A DNA stretch of 11,337 nt from an uncultured Collinsella sp. (GCA_900552735.1 USBA01000048.1:1-11337); one strand, 5' to 3'. Positions 1 to 6,355 are shown, counted from the first letter of the stretch. Numbers and translations: made by a program. The notes: a model not told the origin generated them from the letters alone.

Positions 1-849
1 GCCATCGCGGTTGTAGGCACTCGTAAAGCAATAGCCCGCATCGTCGGTGGTGCCGGTCTTGCCGCCGATGTTGCCATCTTGGCCCAGCAAATAGTTATGC
101 GTGTCCATGGAATGCGAATGGTCGGTGCCGTCGGCGCCCGTGACCTCGATCCAGGAATCCTCGCTCGCTACGACCTCGCGGATCGTGTCGTTTTTCATGG
201 CCTCCTGCATCATCAGCGCCACGTCATGTGCGGTTGAGTGCATATCGCCAGCCCACTCATCAAAGTCCAGACCATGCGGGTTTTCAAAAAGCGTACCGGT
301 ACAGCCGAGCTTCTTAGCGCGCTCGTTCATGGCCTTCACAAAGGTGGCCTCGGCGTCTTTGGTCTTAGGGTCGATCTTCTTGCCCACATATTCGGCGAGC
401 ACGATGGCGGCGTCGTTGCCCGAGGGAATCATCAGGCCGCGCAGCGCCTGCTCCACGGTAAGCTTGTCGCCTTCGAGCAAGCCGGCGGTCGAATTGCCCA
501 CGGTGGCTGCGGCTTTGCTCACCGTGACCTTCTCGTCCATCTTGCAATTCTCGACGGTTAGGATTGCGGTCATGACCTTGGTGATCGAGGCAATTTTGAC
601 CTGCTCATCGGCGTCGCGGGCATAGTAGACGGTGCCGTCTTTGCCCATGACGAGGGCATTGGTCGCATCGATATCGGGCAGGTTTTCGGCCGTGATGCCG
701 CGCGCATCGGCGGTTTTGCCGCAAACATTGTCGGTCGTGAGCACTTGGGCGCCGGCGACGGTGGGCGCGCCAGCAGCAAGGGCGATAGCGCAGACAAAGC
801 CGGCGGCAAGCTGGGCTGAGCGCTTTGCAAAAGAGGTAAGGGACTTCAC
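1..849 (-). CDS. dacA: Serine-type D-Ala-D-Ala carboxypeptidase (peptidase S11, PBP5/DacA family), 3' end cut by window edge
   Basis: This enzyme removes the terminal D-alanine from peptidoglycan stem pentapeptides outside the cell. Read on the reverse strand, 283 codons are present before the left edge. All three active-site motifs of family S11 are visible: S88-x-x-K91 (SITK), S143-G-N and K264-T-G-T. The first ~35 residues form a signal peptide (KR-rich start, hydrophobic run at about 12-28, cleavage probably after VAGA). I chose the GTG at 849 because it places the signal peptide directly at the N-terminus; the only other in-frame start is ATG at 918, which would add 23 residues. Neither has a strong Shine-Dalgarno sequence. 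The C-terminal part beyond the KTG motif is missing. It is divergent from the VanR-like regulator and may share its control region. The symbol is used in the family sense; dacB or dacF could equally be assigned. Confidence 0.93.
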   Translation of the reverse strand, partial: MKSLTSFAKRSAQLAAGFVCAIALAAGAPTVAGAQVLTTDNVCGKTADARGITAENLPDIDATNALVMGKDGTVYYARDADEQVKIASITKVMTAILTVENCKMDEKVTVSKAAATVGNSTAGLLEGDKLTVEQALRGLMIPSGNDAAIVLAEYVGKKIDPKTKDAEATFVKAMNERAKKLGCTGTLFENPHGLDFDEWAGDMHSTAHDVALMMQEAMKNDTIREVVASEDSWIEVTGADGTDHSHSMDTHNYLLGQDGNIGGKTGTTDDAGYCFTSAYNRDG

Positions 850-888
850 GGATTTCGCTTTCGACGGGATGGTCTCTTCTGGAACTAG

Positions 889-894
889 AGTATA
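889..894 (-). promoter_or_regulatory. Candidate -10 box of the carboxypeptidase gene
   Basis: TATACT on the minus strand would place the transcript start near 882, about 33 bases before the GTG start. No hexamer close to TTGACA lies 16-18 bases upstream (TGATCG at 17), so if this is the promoter it is weak or needs an activator, for example the divergently encoded VanR-like regulator. Confidence 0.35.
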
Positions 895-942
895 TCGTTT
901 GCCGGCGTCGGCGATCATCGCGGGCGTGCGGGGCCCACATCC

Positions 943-958
943 GCGCCCGAACGGGCGC
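943..958. repeat. GC-rich inverted repeat in the divergent intergenic region
   Basis: GCGCCCG, AA, CGGGCGC: two perfect 7-base arms around a 2-base centre. It lies between the two divergent genes with no T tract on either side, so an operator or structural element is more likely than a terminator. The loop is too short for a comfortable RNA hairpin. Function is unknown. Confidence 0.5.
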
Positions 959-965
959 AAGGGTG

Positions 966-981
966 CTTAAGGCCGACTTAA
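966..981. promoter_or_regulatory. Candidate OmpR-family operator: CTTAA direct repeat with 11-base period
   Basis: CTTAA occurs at 966-970 and again at 977-981, exactly one DNA turn apart. OmpR/PhoB-class regulators such as VanR bind as dimers to direct repeats of about 10-11 bases. The site lies about 52-67 bases upstream of the inferred vanR-like transcript start and also upstream of the divergent carboxypeptidase gene. Two 5-base copies are weak evidence on their own. Confidence 0.35.
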
Positions 982-1020
982 TCACCCACGCTTGTTGTGT
1001 GTGACGGGCGCCCCCTCGGG

Positions 1021-1041
1021 CATAATGGAGCGCGAGAGGAG
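1021..1041 (+). promoter_or_regulatory. Candidate -10 box and ribosome binding site of the VanR-like gene
   Basis: CATAAT at 1021-1026 is a fair -10 box. A strong ribosome binding site, AGAGGAG (1035-1041), sits 5 bases before the ATG. The leader would be only about 14 bases. No good -35 hexamer is present at normal spacing (TGTGTG at 17 bases), which fits a regulator-activated promoter as in van operons, but that is inference. Confidence 0.4.
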
Positions 1042-1046
1042 CACGC

Positions 1047-1742
1047 ATGAACGAGCGCATTTTGGTAGTTGATGACGAGAAGGCCATCGCCGACTTGGTT
1101 GGTATCTACCTTACAAAAGAGGGCTTTGATGTCCAGATTGCCTATAGCGGGGCCGATGCCGCCAAGGCAATCTTGGAGCAGGAGTTCGATCTGGCGCTGC
1201 TGGATGTCATGCTGCCCGATATCGATGGGTTTGAGCTGCTGCGTACAATCCGTTCCAGCCATACCTATCCCGTGATCATGCTGACGGCGCGCGATGCGCA
1301 GCAAGACAAGATCGAGGGCCTTTCGCTTGGCGCGGACGATTACGTGGTTAAGCCGTTCCGCCCGCTGGAGCTTATTGCGCGCGTTCACGCTCAGCTGCGT
1401 CGTTACACCAGCTACGGCAGCCGCGCGCAGGCGGTCGAGTCGCCGACCATTCAGCTCGACGGCTTGGAGATCAACCGCGACGCTCGTTCCGTGACGGTGG
1501 ACGGTGCACCGGTACGCCTCACACCCACCGAGTATTCAATCTTGCTGTATCTGGTCGAGCATCGCGGCAGCGTGGTGGCCGTGGAGGACCTGTTTCGCGC
1601 GGTATGGAACGAGGACTTTATGCCCGGCTCCAACAATACGGTGATGGTGCACATTCGCCACTTGCGCGAAAAGATCGGCGACGACGCACAAAAGCCGCGC
1701 TTTATCAAAAACGTCTGGGGCGTCGGCTACATCATCGAATAA
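1047..1742 (+). CDS. VanR-like response regulator (OmpR/PhoB class)
   Basis: This is a DNA-binding response regulator of 231 residues. The receiver domain (about 1-118) has the acidic pair D9/D10, phosphoacceptor D53 in LLDVMLP, T80 and K102; a winged-helix effector domain (about 135-231) ends in the typical VWGVGYIIE. The stretch from HTYPVIMLT through GADDYVVKPFRPLELIARV to QLRRY closely matches, from memory, the VanR proteins of enterococcal glycopeptide-resistance operons, and the next gene encodes a matching VanS-like kinase. The ATG at 1047 is well supported by AGAGGAG 5 bases upstream. The pair is divergent from a D-Ala-D-Ala carboxypeptidase, so a role in sensing and adjusting peptidoglycan is plausible. 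No vanH, vanA/B-type ligase or vanX is in the window, so this should not be read as a resistance gene. Confident as a regulator; the target is inferred. Confidence 0.95.
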   Translation: MNERILVVDDEKAIADLVGIYLTKEGFDVQIAYSGADAAKAILEQEFDLALLDVMLPDIDGFELLRTIRSSHTYPVIMLTARDAQQDKIEGLSLGADDYVVKPFRPLELIARVHAQLRRYTSYGSRAQAVESPTIQLDGLEINRDARSVTVDGAPVRLTPTEYSILLYLVEHRGSVVAVEDLFRAVWNEDFMPGSNNTVMVHIRHLREKIGDDAQKPRFIKNVWGVGYIIE

Positions 1743-1768
1743 CGCTTTTCGCTTGTGAGGATCTTGAT

Positions 1769-3007
1769 ATGACAAAAGACGATAGACAAGCGTTCGAGGT
1801 GCCCGATCGACTCTTTGAATACGTGAGGTCAGTCGTTGACAACCGCGCGCTTGCAACGGTGCTGCTCTTTTTGCTGAGCCTGCTGCTGATTGGCATCGAT
1901 AACATCGCTGGAATCTTGGCAGTGCTGCTTGTCGGCTTTTTGCTGATCGATCGATTTGAGATCGTGCGCCGCTGCATGGTGATTGGCGGCGCCGCGTGGG
2001 CCATGACGTTGGCGATTGGCGCCATGGCGCTCGGCGGCATCGAAGGGCCGGTGCTGTTCGATGCCGGCTTTGTATTCAACATGCTTGGCTTTGTGCTGGC
2101 GCTTGCCGCGTGCGTGCTGTTCTTGTGCGGCCGCGCCCTGTACTACCAGGGCTACGAACAGGGCGAGCAGCATGCCGATTGTGTGCTGGCCGCTCGTATT
2201 CAAGATTGCCTGATCGATCACCCCGACACCTGGGACAACATTGACGGCGACTTCTTGGAGGTCGAGGGCGCCCTTAACCGCGTGCGTGACCGTGAGCGCA
2301 AGGTGCAGCAAGCTCTGCGTGACGAGTCGCATCGCAAGGACGATTTGGTCACGTACTTGGCACATGACCTACGCACCCCGCTTGCCAGTGTGGTGGGCTA
2401 TCTTTCGCTGCTGCAAGAGGCTCCTGAGCTGCCGGTTGAGCAACGTGCGCACTTTACGGGCGTGGCTCTCGACAAGGCGCACCGGCTCGATGCACTCATC
2501 GAAGAGTTCTTCGATATCACGCGCTTTGACTTCCACGATATCGTGCTCACGCGCGGCTATGTTGATCTGGGGTTGCTGCTGGCTCAGGTGGCTGACGAGT
2601 TCTATCCCATCCTCAACGAGCAGCATAAGGAAGCTCAAGTTGATATTCGCGAGGACCTGACGGTGCTCGTGGATGGCGACAAGATGGCGCGCGTGTTCAA
2701 CAACATCATGAAAAACGCCGTCGCCTATAGCTATGAGGGCTCGACTATCACGATCGAGGCCGGGCGCCAAGACGATGGCGGCGTGCGCGTGCGCTTTATC
2801 AATCAGGGCGATCCTATCCCTGCGGCAAAGCTCAAAGTGATCTTTGAGAAGTTCTATCGCCTGGATGCGGCGCGTGCGACCAATCGCGGTGGTGCCGGTC
2901 TGGGCCTTGCTATTGCCAAGGAGATCATCGCGGCACACGGCGGTACCGTTGCATGTGAATCGACGCCCGAACACACGATATTCACCATCGAGCTGCCCGC
3001 CGCATAG
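1769..3007 (+). CDS. VanS-like sensor histidine kinase with four predicted membrane helices
   Basis: This 412-residue membrane kinase is the likely partner of the regulator upstream. The start is ATG 1769, preceded by GTGAGGA (1755-1761) at 7 bases; the frame is open back to 1604, but that part overlaps the regulator gene and is unlikely to be used. Hydrophobic segments at about 28-43, 46-60, 71-90 and 101-122 suggest four helices joined by very short loops, so there is almost no extracellular domain. A coiled stretch (about 165-190) leads to the phosphoacceptor H199 in LAHDLRTPLAS. The ATPase domain has the N box NNIMKN (311-316), F box FEKFYRLD (359-366) and G2 box GGAGLGLAIAK (374-384); the G1 position reads NQGDPIP instead of DxGxG. 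The kinase core resembles VanS throughout (YLAHD, GYLSLL-EAP, EEFFDITR, DEFYP). Enterococcal VanS of the A type has two helices and an external loop, so the sensor part here differs. Confidence 0.93.
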   Translation: MTKDDRQAFEVPDRLFEYVRSVVDNRALATVLLFLLSLLLIGIDNIAGILAVLLVGFLLIDRFEIVRRCMVIGGAAWAMTLAIGAMALGGIEGPVLFDAGFVFNMLGFVLALAACVLFLCGRALYYQGYEQGEQHADCVLAARIQDCLIDHPDTWDNIDGDFLEVEGALNRVRDRERKVQQALRDESHRKDDLVTYLAHDLRTPLASVVGYLSLLQEAPELPVEQRAHFTGVALDKAHRLDALIEEFFDITRFDFHDIVLTRGYVDLGLLLAQVADEFYPILNEQHKEAQVDIREDLTVLVDGDKMARVFNNIMKNAVAYSYEGSTITIEAGRQDDGGVRVRFINQGDPIPAAKLKVIFEKFYRLDAARATNRGGAGLGLAIAKEIIAAHGGTVACESTPEHTIFTIELPAA

Positions 3008-3028
3008 CCAGCGTGCCCTTACAAACAC

Positions 3029-3055
3029 TTGACAATGCGCTCACGTGCATATGAG
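3029..3055 (+). promoter_or_regulatory. Candidate pstB promoter
   Basis: A perfect -35 hexamer TTGACA lies at 3029-3034, with TATGAG at 3050-3055 as the best -10, spaced 15 bases. The short spacer and imperfect -10 make it uncertain. It lies just after the stop of the VanS-like kinase gene, where no hairpin terminator is visible, so pstB may also be reached by read-through. Confidence 0.4.
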
Positions 3056-3068
3056 CCGCGATTTCTAC

Positions 3069-3095
3069 TATCGATACTGCTGAATTGATATCGAT
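3069..3095. repeat. Inverted repeat upstream of pstB
   Basis: TATCGATA (3069-3076) and TATCGAT (3089-3095) are separated by 12 bases and end immediately before the pstB ribosome binding site at 3096-3102. The arms could bind a dimeric regulator, or form an RNA hairpin next to the ribosome binding site. No T tract follows, so it is not an intrinsic terminator. Confidence 0.5.
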
Positions 3096-3110
3096 GTGGA
3101 GGTATGCGGT

Positions 3111-3986
3111 ATGACGGCTGCTGCGGCTGTGGAGCCCACGGAGCTTGAAGAACTCATGGAAGCGCAGGCCGAGGCCGCGCACGAGCGCGAGGTTGGGGAT
3201 GCGACTCGCCCCACGGCAGAGGATCTTGCCGCCTCGCCGACGCGCATCGACGTCGAGGGCCTCGACCTGTTCTATGGCGACCATCATGGGCTTAAGAATG
3301 TGTCCATCAAGATTCGCGACAAGCAGATTACCTCGTTTATCGGTCCATCGGGCTGCGGAAAGTCCACGTTGCTGCGCTGCTTTAACCGCATGAACGACGG
3401 CATCAAGGATTGCCGCATCGAGGGCAAGATTGCGCTCGATGGTCAAGATATCCTGGGCGACTACGACATCTGCCGCTTGCGCCAGCGCGTGGGCATGGTG
3501 TTCCAGCGCCCCAACCCGTTTCCCATGAGCATCTACGACAACGTCGCCTACGGTCCTCGCGGCATGGGAGTGCGCGACCGCGTCGTGCTCGACGAGCTGG
3601 TCGAGGATTCCCTTCGTCGCGCTGCGCTATGGGATGAGGTCAAGGACAAGCTCAAAGAGTCGGGTCTGGGTCTTTCGGGCGGCCAGCAGCAGCGTCTGTG
3701 CATCGCCCGCGCACTTGCCGTGCAGCCCGACATTCTGCTGATGGACGAGCCGACCTCGGCACTCGACCCTGTGTCGACGCTGGTGGTGGAGCAGCTGGCC
3801 TGCGAGCTCAAAGAGACCTGCACGCTCGTGGTCGTTACGCACAATATGCAGCAGGCGGCGCGTATCTCCGATTCGGTCGCATTCTTTTTGCTGGGTGAGC
3901 TGGTGGAGCACGCGCCCACCGCGCAACTCTTCAAGAATCCGACCGATCCGCGCACGGCGGATTATTTGACGGGGCGTTTTGGCTGA
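3111..3986 (+). CDS. pstB: Phosphate ABC transporter ATP-binding protein PstB
   Basis: This is the cytoplasmic ATPase of the high-affinity phosphate importer PstSCAB, 291 residues. The start ATG 3111 follows GTGGAGG (3096-3102) at 8 bases; an in-frame GTG at 3096 is part of that ribosome binding site and was rejected. ABC motifs are complete: Walker A GPSGCGKST (78-86), Q loop in VFQRPNPFPMSIYDNV (about 130-145), signature LSGGQQQR (188-195), Walker B LLMDEP (209-214) and H-loop H244. The NPFPMSI-DNVAYG stretch and the DYLTGRFG-type C-terminus are typical of PstB. The first ~43 residues form an Ala/Glu-rich acidic extension absent from the usual ~250-residue PstB. The permease (pstC, pstA) and binding-protein (pstS) genes are not beside it in this window; instead a PhoB/PhoR-type pair follows after 64 bases, supporting the phosphate role. 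Confidence 0.96.
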   Translation: MTAAAAVEPTELEELMEAQAEAAHEREVGDATRPTAEDLAASPTRIDVEGLDLFYGDHHGLKNVSIKIRDKQITSFIGPSGCGKSTLLRCFNRMNDGIKDCRIEGKIALDGQDILGDYDICRLRQRVGMVFQRPNPFPMSIYDNVAYGPRGMGVRDRVVLDELVEDSLRRAALWDEVKDKLKESGLGLSGGQQQRLCIARALAVQPDILLMDEPTSALDPVSTLVVEQLACELKETCTLVVVTHNMQQAARISDSVAFFLLGELVEHAPTAQLFKNPTDPRTADYLTGRFG

Positions 3987-3996
3987 TACCATCTAG

Positions 3997-4018
3997 TAAA
4001 GGTACCTTTAAGGTTAAG
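3997..4018. promoter_or_regulatory. 14-base palindrome and TTAAG direct repeat before the PhoB-type gene
   Basis: TAAAGGTACCTTTA (3997-4010) is a perfect palindrome, overlapped by TTAAGGTTAAG (4008-4018), two TTAAG copies 6 bases apart. It sits in the short gap between pstB and the regulator gene, about 35-55 bases before the start codon. An autoregulatory Pho-type operator is plausible; I cannot match it to a known Pho box consensus. No clear promoter hexamers surround it. Confidence 0.4.
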
Positions 4019-4050
4019 ATGCGGTCATGCCGGCCGCAAAGGGGTTCAAC

Positions 4051-4779
4051 ATGATCTATTACGTCGAGGACGATGACAACATCAGGGATTTGACGGTCTA
4101 TGCGCTGCGCAAGCAGGGGATCGAGGCCGAAGGCTTTTCGTGCGACGGCGAGTTTAAGGCCGCCGTGGCGCGACGGGTACCCGATGCCGTCCTGCTCGAC
4201 ATCATGCTGCCCGATACCGATGGCTTGGCGATTATGCGCCGCCTGCGTGCCGATCGCCTGACGGCGACGGTGCCCATCATGATGCTTACCGCCAAGGACA
4301 CCGAGCTCGACAAGGTGATGGCGCTCGATGGCGGTGCCGACGATTACCTGACTAAACCCTTCTCGCTCATGGAGCTCGCCAGCCGCTGCCGCGCATTGCT
4401 GCGTCGCGGCGGCATGGTCAAACAGGCAAGCGATGTGCTCAGCGTGGGCGACATTGTGCTCTCGCCCAGCCATCGCGAGGTGACCGTTGCCGGCGAGCCG
4501 CTTAAGCTCACCCTGCGCGAGTTCGACCTTCTCGAGTACCTCATGCGCAAGCCCGGCGTGGTCTTTACCCGCGAGTCGTTGCTGCAGAGCGTGTGGGGCT
4601 GGGACTTCGACGGCGGTTCGCGCACCGTTGACGTGCACGTGCAGACGCTTCGCCAAAAACTAGGCGAGCATGCCGGCGCCATCGAGACTGTGCGCGGCGT
4701 GGGCTACCGCTTGGCCGAGCCTTCTGCCGGCGATGGTGCCGAAGGTGACGACACCGCGGCCACCGCATCGGAGGAGTAA
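4051..4779 (+). CDS. PhoB/PhoP-type response regulator (OmpR class)
   Basis: This is a DNA-binding response regulator of 242 residues, probably controlling phosphate-starvation genes. The receiver domain (1-118) shows the acidic E6-D7-D8 group, phosphoacceptor D50 in LLDIMLPDTDG, T80 and K102 in TKPFS. The winged-helix domain (about 130-222) ends in TVRGVGYRL. A 20-residue acidic tail (GDGAEGDDTAATASEE) follows and is not part of the fold. I chose ATG 4051 because AAAGGGG (4038-4044) lies 6 bases before it and the protein then begins MIYYVEDD, as receivers do; the in-frame ATG at 4027 would add 8 residues and lacks such a site. The next gene encodes its kinase, and pstB lies just upstream. 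Assignment to the Pho regulon comes from this context plus general similarity; residues alone only prove the OmpR class. Confidence 0.92.
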   Translation: MIYYVEDDDNIRDLTVYALRKQGIEAEGFSCDGEFKAAVARRVPDAVLLDIMLPDTDGLAIMRRLRADRLTATVPIMMLTAKDTELDKVMALDGGADDYLTKPFSLMELASRCRALLRRGGMVKQASDVLSVGDIVLSPSHREVTVAGEPLKLTLREFDLLEYLMRKPGVVFTRESLLQSVWGWDFDGGSRTVDVHVQTLRQKLGEHAGAIETVRGVGYRLAEPSAGDGAEGDDTAATASEE

Positions 4780-4782
4780 CCC

Positions 4783-6207
4783 GTGGTCTTCGCCCCCCAG
4801 GGAAAACATACGCTGTCGCACCGCGTTTTTGTGACGATCTTTGTCTGCGCCATGGCGGTTATCGTGGCGTTTACGGTGCTGGGTGCGTTCTTTGTGCAAA
4901 ACACCTTGGCGGATGCCACGAGTGCCAACCTGGCGCAGGAAACCGAGCTCATTGCTGCCGCCCTCGACGAGCAGCAGGAGCCCATCCCGTTCTTGCGTAG
5001 CCTCGATCGCGAGGACTTGCGCATCACGCTGATTAACAAGGATGGATCGGTTGCCTACGACAACGAGGCGTCGCCTTCCACACTGCCCAACCACGGCGAT
5101 CGCCCCGAGGTCATCGAGGCCTTTGAGAATGGTTCGGGTTCCGCGGAGCGCGCAAGCTCTACGCTCGACGAGATTATGCTGTATCGCGCCGTCGCCCTTG
5201 ATAACGGCCAGGTTGTCCGCTTGGCGCAGGCCCAGCCTGGCGTTGCGGCGATTTTGCTGTCGATGGTGGCGCCGATGCTGCTTATCGCAGCAGCGGGTGC
5301 GGTACTCTCGTTTTTTATGGCGCGCCGCGAGTCCCGTGCCATCATCGCGCCGTTGCAAGAGGTGGATTTGGACCACCCACGCCGTAGCTATGAGCACGCC
5401 TATGCCGAGATGGTCCCCATGCTTGAGCGTATCGAGTCGCAGCGCCAGGAGCTCAAGCGCCAAATGGCGGTGCTAGCGGACAACGACCGTATGCGCCGCG
5501 AGTTCACGGCGAATATCACCCATGAGCTCAAGACGCCGCTTACGGCGATTTCGGGCTATGCCGAGCTCATCGCAAACGGCATGGTCGAGGGCGAGGACGA
5601 CCTGCGCAACTTTGGCGGTCGCATCTATCGTGAGGCGGGCCGTTTGGCGGCGCTTGTCAACGACATCCTTACGCTGTCTAACTTGGACGAGGCCGAGCGT
5701 GCAACTGAGGGCGAGGCGGTGCCCATTGGGTCCACGGAGCCTATTGAGCTCTCGCGTGCCATCTACGCGGTTGAGCAGCGTCTTGAACAGGTCGCCCGTC
5801 AGGCGAATGTGACGATAAGTCATGAGACCAAGCCTGTGGTCATCGAGGGCGTGTCGCGCTTGATTGACGAGCTCATCTATAATCTGGCAAGCAACGCCAT
5901 CCGCTACAATCGACCCGGCGGTACGGTTACGCTGCAGTGCGGCACCAACGACGAAGGCCATCCGTTCCTTGCGGTCGCCGACACGGGAATCGGTATCGCG
6001 CCTGAAGAACAGGGCAAGGTATTTGAGCGGTTCTATCGCGTGGACAAGAGTAGGTCCAAGGCGCGCGGCGGAACCGGTCTGGGGCTTGCCATTGTCAAGC
6101 ATGCGGCCCTGTATCATCACGCCACGCTCGATCTGTCGAGCGAGTTGGGCGTGGGAACCACCATTACGGTGACGTTTCCCATACAGCAGGACGAGCCATT
6201 CGCATAG
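4783..6207 (+). CDS. PhoR-type sensor histidine kinase
   Basis: This is a 474-residue membrane kinase paired with the preceding regulator. GTG 4783 is the start: GAGGAG (4771-4776) lies 6 bases upstream, inside the last codons of the regulator gene, and only 3 bases separate the two genes, suggesting translational coupling. Helix 1 spans about 14-38, an external region about 39-156 contains LINKDGSVAYDN, as in single Cache/PAS-like sensor folds, and helix 2 is about 157-179. A ~50-residue linker follows, without an obvious PAS domain and only loosely HAMP-like. The dimerization helix carries H247 in FTANITHELKTPL; the ATPase domain has N box ELIYNLASNAIRYN (363-376), G1 DTGIGI (400-405), F box FERFYRVDKSRS (414-424) and G2 GGTGLGLAIVK (429-439). 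The catalytic core is intact. The phosphate role is inferred from pstB nearby; lack of an obvious cytoplasmic PAS is notable compared with many PhoR proteins. Confidence 0.93.
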   Translation: MVFAPQGKHTLSHRVFVTIFVCAMAVIVAFTVLGAFFVQNTLADATSANLAQETELIAAALDEQQEPIPFLRSLDREDLRITLINKDGSVAYDNEASPSTLPNHGDRPEVIEAFENGSGSAERASSTLDEIMLYRAVALDNGQVVRLAQAQPGVAAILLSMVAPMLLIAAAGAVLSFFMARRESRAIIAPLQEVDLDHPRRSYEHAYAEMVPMLERIESQRQELKRQMAVLADNDRMRREFTANITHELKTPLTAISGYAELIANGMVEGEDDLRNFGGRIYREAGRLAALVNDILTLSNLDEAERATEGEAVPIGSTEPIELSRAIYAVEQRLEQVARQANVTISHETKPVVIEGVSRLIDELIYNLASNAIRYNRPGGTVTLQCGTNDEGHPFLAVADTGIGIAPEEQGKVFERFYRVDKSRSKARGGTGLGLAIVKHAALYHHATLDLSSELGVGTTITVTFPIQQDEPFA

Positions 6208-6232
6208 CGATACAACATAGATATTGATGCAG

Positions 6233-6275
6233 ACGCCGCATTTGACTTTCGGGTGCGGCGTTGTTGTGCAATTTT
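6233..6275 (+). terminator. Probable terminator of the pstB-PhoB/PhoR-type block
   Basis: ACGCCGCA (6233-6240) pairs perfectly with TGCGGCGT (6254-6261) across a 13-base loop, and T-rich sequence with interruptions follows (TTGTTGTGCAATTTT). It begins 25 bases after the kinase stop codon. The loop is longer than ideal and the T tract is broken, so termination may be partial. Confidence 0.6.
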
Positions 6276-6326
6276 ACGATTGCTTCCGACATTTTTACAG
6301 GAGAGCCTGTTTCTTATGTATAGAGT

Positions 6327-6355
6327 TTGGTCTCGGTAAAAAGATGCGATAACAT
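6327..6355 (+). promoter_or_regulatory. Probable sigma-70-type promoter of the Cps regulatory module
   Basis: TTGGTC (6327-6332) and TAACAT (6350-6355) are separated by exactly 17 bases, giving a start near 6362 and a leader of about 40 bases before the CpsC-type gene. It lies beyond the terminator at 6233, in the most AT-rich part of the gap. A small hairpin (ACAGG, AGAG, CCTGT at 6297-6310) lies upstream of it, of unknown use. Confidence 0.55.

Noticed and set aside
605..1087. Open frame of 160 codons on the minus strand covering the divergent intergenic region
   Set aside because: It is in the wrong frame relative to the carboxypeptidase, runs into the VanR-like gene, and its product is Arg/His-rich with no motif.
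1604..1768. 55-codon upstream extension of the VanS-like kinase, overlapping the VanR-like gene
   Set aside because: The extension is Arg-rich and unlike any kinase N-terminus, while ATG 1769 has a proper ribosome binding site 7 bases upstream.
1047..3007. Glycopeptide-resistance operon
   Set aside because: Only regulator and kinase homologues are present; no VanH, D-Ala-D-Lac or D-Ala-D-Ser ligase, VanX or VanT is encoded in the window, and the neighbouring carboxypeptidase is a housekeeping serine type.
2369..3028. Open frame of 219 codons on the minus strand over the VanS-like kinase
   Set aside because: Opposite strand of the conserved kinase core; no ribosome binding site or domain.
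3931..4656. Open frame of 241 codons on the minus strand over the PhoB-type gene
   Set aside because: Shadow of a gene with clear receiver and winged-helix motifs; the His/Ala-rich product resembles no family I know.
4660..5463. Open frame of 267 codons on the minus strand across the PhoB/PhoR-type genes
   Set aside because: It spans two real, coupled genes on the other strand and its product shows no family features; it is a codon-bias shadow.
6297..6310. Second terminator before the Cps module (ACAGG, AGAG, CCTGT)
   Set aside because: The stem has only 5 base pairs and is followed by a mixed TTTCTT stretch; too weak to call a terminator next to the better hairpin at 6233.
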